Shown here: positions 60,515-64,000 of the stretch, piece by piece
How positions within the stretch are numbered: the stretch's first letter is position 1
How the letters are laid out: each line of letters begins with the position of its first letter
Origin: Thalassobaculum sp. OXR-137
GTDB lineage: Bacteria > Pseudomonadota > Alphaproteobacteria > Thalassobaculales > Thalassobaculaceae
Reading direction: 5' to 3'
NCBI RefSeq assembly: GCF_034377285.1
Contig: NZ_CP139715.1
Span: 3,580,001-3,644,000 of the forward strand
Length of the DNA stretch: 64,000 nt
The notes under the pieces: generated by a model
What the model saw: only the letters and a program-made list of their open reading frames with translations
Databases searched by the model: none
What the model was told of the DNA's origin: nothing
Translations under genes and position numbers: made by a program

Positions 60515-61402
60515 CATCACCGAATAGATCGACGTCGTCCCGGCGATGAACATGCGGTTGCGCTTGGCCCCGCCGAACACCAGGTTCGCCACCCGCTCCG
60601 GCGTCTTGATCCGGCCCAGCAGCGTGCCGTCGGGGGCGTAGCACTCCACCCCGGTGCCGGCACTGGTCCAGATCCGGCCCTCGGTATCCAGGCGGAAGCC
60701 GTCATAGATCCCGGTCTCGCAGGTCATCAGCACCTCGCCGCCGGACAGGCTGCCATTGGCGTTGACCGCGAATTGGCGGATATGCCGGTTGCCGTCCTTG
60801 TACCGGCTGAAGCCGCTGTCGACGATGTAGAGCGTCTGTTCATCGACGGAGAAGGCCAGGCCGTTGGGCCGCTGGAAGTCGTCGGCCACCACGGTCAGGG
60901 CGCCGCTGTCCGGATCGAGGCGGAAGACGTAGTCGCCGTCCTGCTCCTGCGGTGCCTTGAAGCCCTCGTAGTCGCTGTCGATGCCGTAGGCCGGGTCGGT
61001 GAACCAGATCGACCCGTCGGAGCGCACGACCACATCGTTCGGGCTGTTCAGCTTCTTGCCGTCGTAGCTGTCGGCCAGGACGGTGATGCTGCCGTCATGC
61101 TCGGTGCGGGTGACCCGACGGGTGCCATGCTCGCAGCTCACCAGCCGGCCCTGGCGGTCGACCGTGTGGCCGTTGGTGTAGTGCCCGTGATTGCCGCGGA
61201 ACACGCCGGTCTCGCCGGTGCATTCGTCCCAGCGCATGATCCGGTCGTTGGGAATGTCGCTCCACAGCAGCGAGCGCATGGCGGGGAAGTAGACGGGGCC
61301 CTCGGCCCAGCGCCCGCCGGTCCAGATCCGCTCCACATTGGCGGCGGTCTTCACCAGGGTGCGGAACCGGTCGTCGAGGATGTCGAAGTCGCTCTCGGCC
61401 AT
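60485..61402 (-). CDS. SMP-30/gluconolactonase/LRE family protein
   Basis: A 305-residue six-bladed beta-propeller lactonase. Family sequences are ERIWTGGRWAEGPVYFPAMRSLLWSDIPNDRI, LNSPNDVVVRSDGSIWFTDPAYGI, RPNGLAFSVDEQTLYIVDSG and GFRLDTEGRIWTSAGTGVECY. The metal ligands expected at Glu (WAEGP), Asn (SPNDV) and Asp (VDSG) are present. It probably hydrolyses a sugar lactone. It is transcribed with the DUF1499 and oxaloacetate decarboxylase genes upstream on the same strand. Confidence 0.9.
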   Translation of the reverse strand: MAESDFDILDDRFRTLVKTAANVERIWTGGRWAEGPVYFPAMRSLLWSDIPNDRIMRWDECTGETGVFRGNHGHYTNGHTVDRQGRLVSCEHGTRRVTRTEHDGSITVLADSYDGKKLNSPNDVVVRSDGSIWFTDPAYGIDSDYEGFKAPQEQDGDYVFRLDPDSGALTVVADDFQRPNGLAFSVDEQTLYIVDSGFSRYKDGNRHIRQFAVNANGSLSGGEVLMTCETGIYDGFRLDTEGRIWTSAGTGVECYAPDGTLLGRIKTPERVANLVFGGAKRNRMFIAGTTSIYSVMLPVTGAKTF

Positions 61403-61411
61403 GGCGGCCTC

Positions 61412-61921
61412 CTATCGCTGAAGACGCTTGAAGAACTCCCGGATCCGTCTGGCATTGGTGCCGAGGTCGTGACGGCCGATCCGGGAGCGTGAGCGGATGT
61501 CGACCCTTGTGCCGGATTCCTGCGGGCGCAGCCGGACGACCACGTCGTCCTTGAACCGCAGGAATGATGTGGTGGCGACGGCTTCGATCCGACCGGACTG
61601 GGGTTCGGCATGACGGATGCGCCAGCCCAGGTCGATGGCGACGTCGGTCGCCCGTCGGAAGACGGCGTCGGGCGCGTCGGGGAGGATGAGAGGCGCGATC
61701 TCCGGATAACCCTCGCGTTGCTTGTCGGCGAAGGCGGCCGGATAGGCCGGTATGTCCGTGGAGATGAACTTCGGCGGATCGAGCAGATCGGTCGTGATGT
61801 CGTTGATCGACGGCTTGGTGATCAGGGTTTGGAGCATGGGTGCATTCACATAGGCGAGGGCGAGCAGCGCTCCGACGAGAATGCAGAGAACTCCGTATGT
61901 CGCCGCGCTGCGTCCCGCCAC
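61412..61921 (-). CDS. DUF1499 domain protein
   Basis: A 169-residue protein with one N-terminal membrane helix (YGVLCILVGALLALAYV). It is followed by a DUF1499 domain: SINDITTDLLDPPKFI, then VDLGWRIRHAEPQSGRIEAVATTSFLRFKDDVVVRLR-type strands (split here as AIDLGWRI and FKDDVVVRLRP) and GTRVDIRSRSRIGRHDLGTNARRIREF. The role is unknown; members are widespread in alphaproteobacteria. It lies only 9 bases from the SMP-30 gene and 4 bases from the decarboxylase gene, so they form one operon. Confidence 0.85.
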   Translation of the reverse strand: MAGRSAATYGVLCILVGALLALAYVNAPMLQTLITKPSINDITTDLLDPPKFISTDIPAYPAAFADKQREGYPEIAPLILPDAPDAVFRRATDVAIDLGWRIRHAEPQSGRIEAVATTSFLRFKDDVVVRLRPQESGTRVDIRSRSRIGRHDLGTNARRIREFFKRLQR

Positions 61922-61925
61922 CGTC

Positions 61926-62789
61926 TCACCCTTCCAGGAACTCCTTGGTCCATCTTGCGTAGTCGGCGTCCCGGGTCACCCGCTTCATCAGCTCGCCCGA
62001 GGCCACGCCCTGCAGATCCGCCGGCGCGGTGCCGTCGCGCAGCGCCTTCAGCGTGTCGTAGGTCGCCTGCACCGAGGCGGCGAAGGGCTGGTGGCCGGTC
62101 AGGCAGATCCGCACGCCCAGCGAGGCGAGCCAGTCCGCGTCGCGCAGGCTTTCCGGCAGGCCGCCCAGCATGATCGGCAGATCGGTCTCGGCCGCGACCG
62201 CTTCCAGGTCCGACTTCTCGGTGCCGCCGACCAGGAAGATCGCGTCGACCCCGGCGGCGTCATAGGCCTTCACCCGCGCGATGCAGTCGTCCAGCCCGGT
62301 GACGGCCAACGCGCTGGTGCGCCCGAAGATGGAGAGGGATTTGTCGACCCGGCCCGCCAGCGCCGCCTTCATCTTGCCGACGGCTTCCTCGACCGAGAGC
62401 AGGGCGGTCTTGCCGCCGGACCGGTGGGCGTAGGGCAGCAACGTGTCCTCGATGCTCATGCCGGAGATGCCGGCGATCTCCAGCTCCTCCAGCGTGCGCT
62501 GGACGTTCAACGCGTTGCCGTAGCCATGATCGGCATCGACCATCAGGGGGATCGAGGAGGCGCGGCAGATCCGACCGGCCTGGTCGGCGAACTCGCTGAG
62601 GGTGAGCACGATCAGGTCGGGGGCGCCCAGCACGGTCATCGAGGCGACGGAGCCGGCGAACATGCCGATCTCGAAGCCGACCTCCTCGGCGATCCGGGCC
62701 GAGATCGGGTCGAACACCGACCCCGGATAGACACAGGACTTGCCGCCCAGCACCGCGCGGAACCGCTCGCGCCGCTCACTCCACTTCAT
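61926..62789 (-). CDS. Isocitrate lyase/PEP mutase family protein, oxaloacetate decarboxylase-like
   Basis: A 287-residue TIM barrel of the ICL/PEPM superfamily. Key segments are CVYPGSVFDPISARIAEEVGFEIGMFAG, PLMVDADHGYGNALNVQRTL with metal-binding Asp residues, GISGMSIEDTLLP, and FLVGGTEKSDL. Lack of the KKCGH catalytic cysteine loop rules out isocitrate or methylisocitrate lyase. The sequence fits the PA4872-type oxaloacetate decarboxylase. I start at the ATG at 62789, preceded by GGTTGGAG; a TTG four codons upstream lies in that site. It leads the DUF1499/SMP-30 operon. Confidence 0.87.
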   Translation of the reverse strand: MKWSERRERFRAVLGGKSCVYPGSVFDPISARIAEEVGFEIGMFAGSVASMTVLGAPDLIVLTLSEFADQAGRICRASSIPLMVDADHGYGNALNVQRTLEELEIAGISGMSIEDTLLPYAHRSGGKTALLSVEEAVGKMKAALAGRVDKSLSIFGRTSALAVTGLDDCIARVKAYDAAGVDAIFLVGGTEKSDLEAVAAETDLPIMLGGLPESLRDADWLASLGVRICLTGHQPFAASVQATYDTLKALRDGTAPADLQGVASGELMKRVTRDADYARWTKEFLEG

Positions 62790-62864
62790 CTTCGTCTCCA
62801 ACCCTTCAGTGTTCTTTGGCAGGAGACTAACGGCGGGTGGAGCCGACGACCAGGGTTCAACCGC

Positions 62865-64000
62865 TCAGGTCTCCCGCTCGCCGGACGCGATGGCCTTTGC
62901 GACCTCGTCGGCCGGAATGTCGTCGAAGGAGGCGTAGTTCATCCGGTACAGCCGCGCGTAGAGACCGCCCGAGGCCATGAGTTCGTCATGGCTGCCCTGT
63001 TCGACGATCTCGCCGCCCTCCAGCACGATGATCCGGTCGGCGCCCCGGATGGTCGCCAGCCGGTGGGCGATGACCATGGCGGTGCGGTCTTTCAGCAGGC
63101 GGGCCAGCGCGCGCTGAATCTCCAGCTCGGTATAGCTGTCGATGCTGGCGGTCGCTTCGTCGAGCACCAGGATCTTGGCGTCGGCCAGCAGGGCGCGGGC
63201 GAAGCTGATGAGTTGGCGCTGGCCGAGCGACAGGTTCGAGCCGCGCTGGTCCAGCATGGTCTCGTAGCCGTTCTCCAGCCGCATGATGAACTCATGCGCG
63301 CCGACGGCGGTGGCCGCGTCCTCGACCTGGGCCCGGGTGGCGCCGGTCTTGGCGTAGCGGATGTTCTCCTCGATGGTGGCGGAGAACAGGAACGGCTCCT
63401 GCAGCACCATGGCGATATGCCGGCCGAGGCTGTCCTGGGTTACCGAGCGCACGTCGCGCCCGCCGACCATCACCTGACCCTCCCACACATCGTAGAACCG
63501 ATGCACCAGGGCGGTGGTGCTCGTCTTGCCGGAGCCGGTCGGGCCGACCAGGGCGACGGTCTCGCCCGGCTGCACCTTGAAGGTGATGTTGCGCAGGATC
63601 GGGTTGCCCGCCTCGTAGCCGAAGGTGACGTCGCGGAACTCGATGGCGCCGTCGATCTCGGCCGGATCCTCGGCATCGGGCGCGTCCTGCACCTCGACCT
63701 CCACGTCCATGACCTCGAAGATCCGCTGCCCGGCGGCCATGGCGCGCTGCATGATGCTGTATTGCAGGGTCAGCGAGCGGATCGGGTCGAAGAACCGCTG
63801 GACGTAGAACAGGAAGGCGACCATCACGCCGACATCCAGCGTGCTGTCGAGCACCATGGAGCCGCCGACCAGGATGACGATGGCCATGGCCGAGCCGGTC
63901 AGGGTGTCGACGATCGGCACCATGACGTTGGTGTAGCGCGAGGCGGCCAGGTGGGCCTCCAGGTTCTCGCGCGCCTTCTCCTCGAACAGGTCGAAGTTCA
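62865..64000 (-). CDS. ABC transporter, fused permease/ATPase (N-terminus beyond window)
   Basis: The C-terminal part of an exporter-type ABC half-transporter (MsbA/MdlB-like). The frame remains open to the window edge, so the first membrane helices lie outside. Visible are the last membrane helices (AMAIVILVGGSMVLDSTL, VGVMVAFLFYVQRFFDPI). The nucleotide-binding domain has Walker A GPTGSGKTS, Q-loop MVLQEPFLF, signature LSLGQRQLI, Walker B ILVLDEAT and switch AHRLATI. The substrate is unknown; lipids, peptides or drugs are all possible. The RTX genes are 5 kb away and no link is shown. Confidence 0.93.
   Translation of the reverse strand, partial: NFDLFEEKARENLEAHLAASRYTNVMVPIVDTLTGSAMAIVILVGGSMVLDSTLDVGVMVAFLFYVQRFFDPIRSLTLQYSIMQRAMAAGQRIFEVMDVEVEVQDAPDAEDPAEIDGAIEFRDVTFGYEAGNPILRNITFKVQPGETVALVGPTGSGKTSTTALVHRFYDVWEGQVMVGGRDVRSVTQDSLGRHIAMVLQEPFLFSATIEENIRYAKTGATRAQVEDAATAVGAHEFIMRLENGYETMLDQRGSNLSLGQRQLISFARALLADAKILVLDEATASIDSYTELEIQRALARLLKDRTAMVIAHRLATIRGADRIIVLEGGEIVEQGSHDELMASGGLYARLYRMNYASFDDIPADEVAKAIASGERET

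Noticed and set aside
62865-64000. ABC exporter as the type I secretion partner of the RTX proteins
   Set aside because: The visible part is an ordinary MsbA/MdlB-like half-transporter, there is no membrane-fusion protein or TolC gene next to it, and the distance is over 5 kb.

Overview
The window is a contiguous stretch of GC-rich bacterial chromosome, about two thirds G+C by eye, densely coding on both strands. The gene order cdsA-dxr-rseP-bamA-skp-lpxD-fabZ-lpxA-lpxI-lpxB, the use of LpxI, the C4-pathway 5-aminolevulinate synthase, the trpGDC-moaC-moeA-lexA run and the intracellular PHA depolymerase together point to an alphaproteobacterium, most like Rhodospirillales and relatives. I cannot name a genus. 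No rRNA, tRNA, CRISPR array, transposase or prophage was recognised.

Left part (1-10.4 kb): an almost uninterrupted plus-strand envelope operon. It supplies CDP-diacylglycerol, starts isoprenoid synthesis, inserts outer-membrane proteins (BamA, Skp, RseP) and makes lipid A (LpxD, FabZ, LpxA, LpxI, LpxB). It ends in a palindrome-rich spacer and a strong bidirectional terminator facing gltA. From 10.6 to 21.4 kb lie housekeeping genes, mostly on the minus strand: gltA, gltX, divergent comEC, lexA with a probable LexA box, moeA, moaC, trpC, trpD and trpG. trpE is absent upstream of trpG.

Middle part (21.5-42.8 kb): a deacetylase/acetyltransferase/TauE/nitroreductase set, then an SDR plus CoA-transferase operon bracketed by two copies of a long inverted-repeat element, then hemA. 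Sulfate activation follows (cysD and a cysN/cysC fusion with a GNAT enzyme), with a CmcJ/NvfI-type oxidoreductase upstream and a Tat-exported gamma-glutamyltransferase. A cell-shape pair (M23 peptidase overlapping bactofilin), a phosphotransferase/DUF6285 pair, RidA, a tyrosine phosphatase overlapping phaZ, and a peroxiredoxin-like gene complete this part.

Right part (42.9-64 kb) is more accessory and catabolic. It holds two tandem paralogous amidases coupled to an acyl-CoA dehydrogenase, two RTX calcium-binding proteins 7.5 kb apart, an unusual cation-diffusion-facilitator-like protein, and a small cysteine-rich secreted protein. An MmgE/PrpD protein, a third amidase and a facing aspartate dehydrogenase follow, then an N-acyl-D-amino-acid deacylase-type amidohydrolase, a DMT transporter, an SMP-30 enzyme, a PEP-mutase-family oxaloacetate decarboxylase and a truncated ABC exporter. 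The theme is uptake and breakdown of amides, N-acyl compounds and organic acids.

I see no clear-cut new multi-gene system. The best leads are the paired inverted-repeat elements around the CoA-transferase operon, the MmgE/amidase/aspartate dehydrogenase set, the RTX pair, the unassigned small proteins and several clean palindromes that look like operators.
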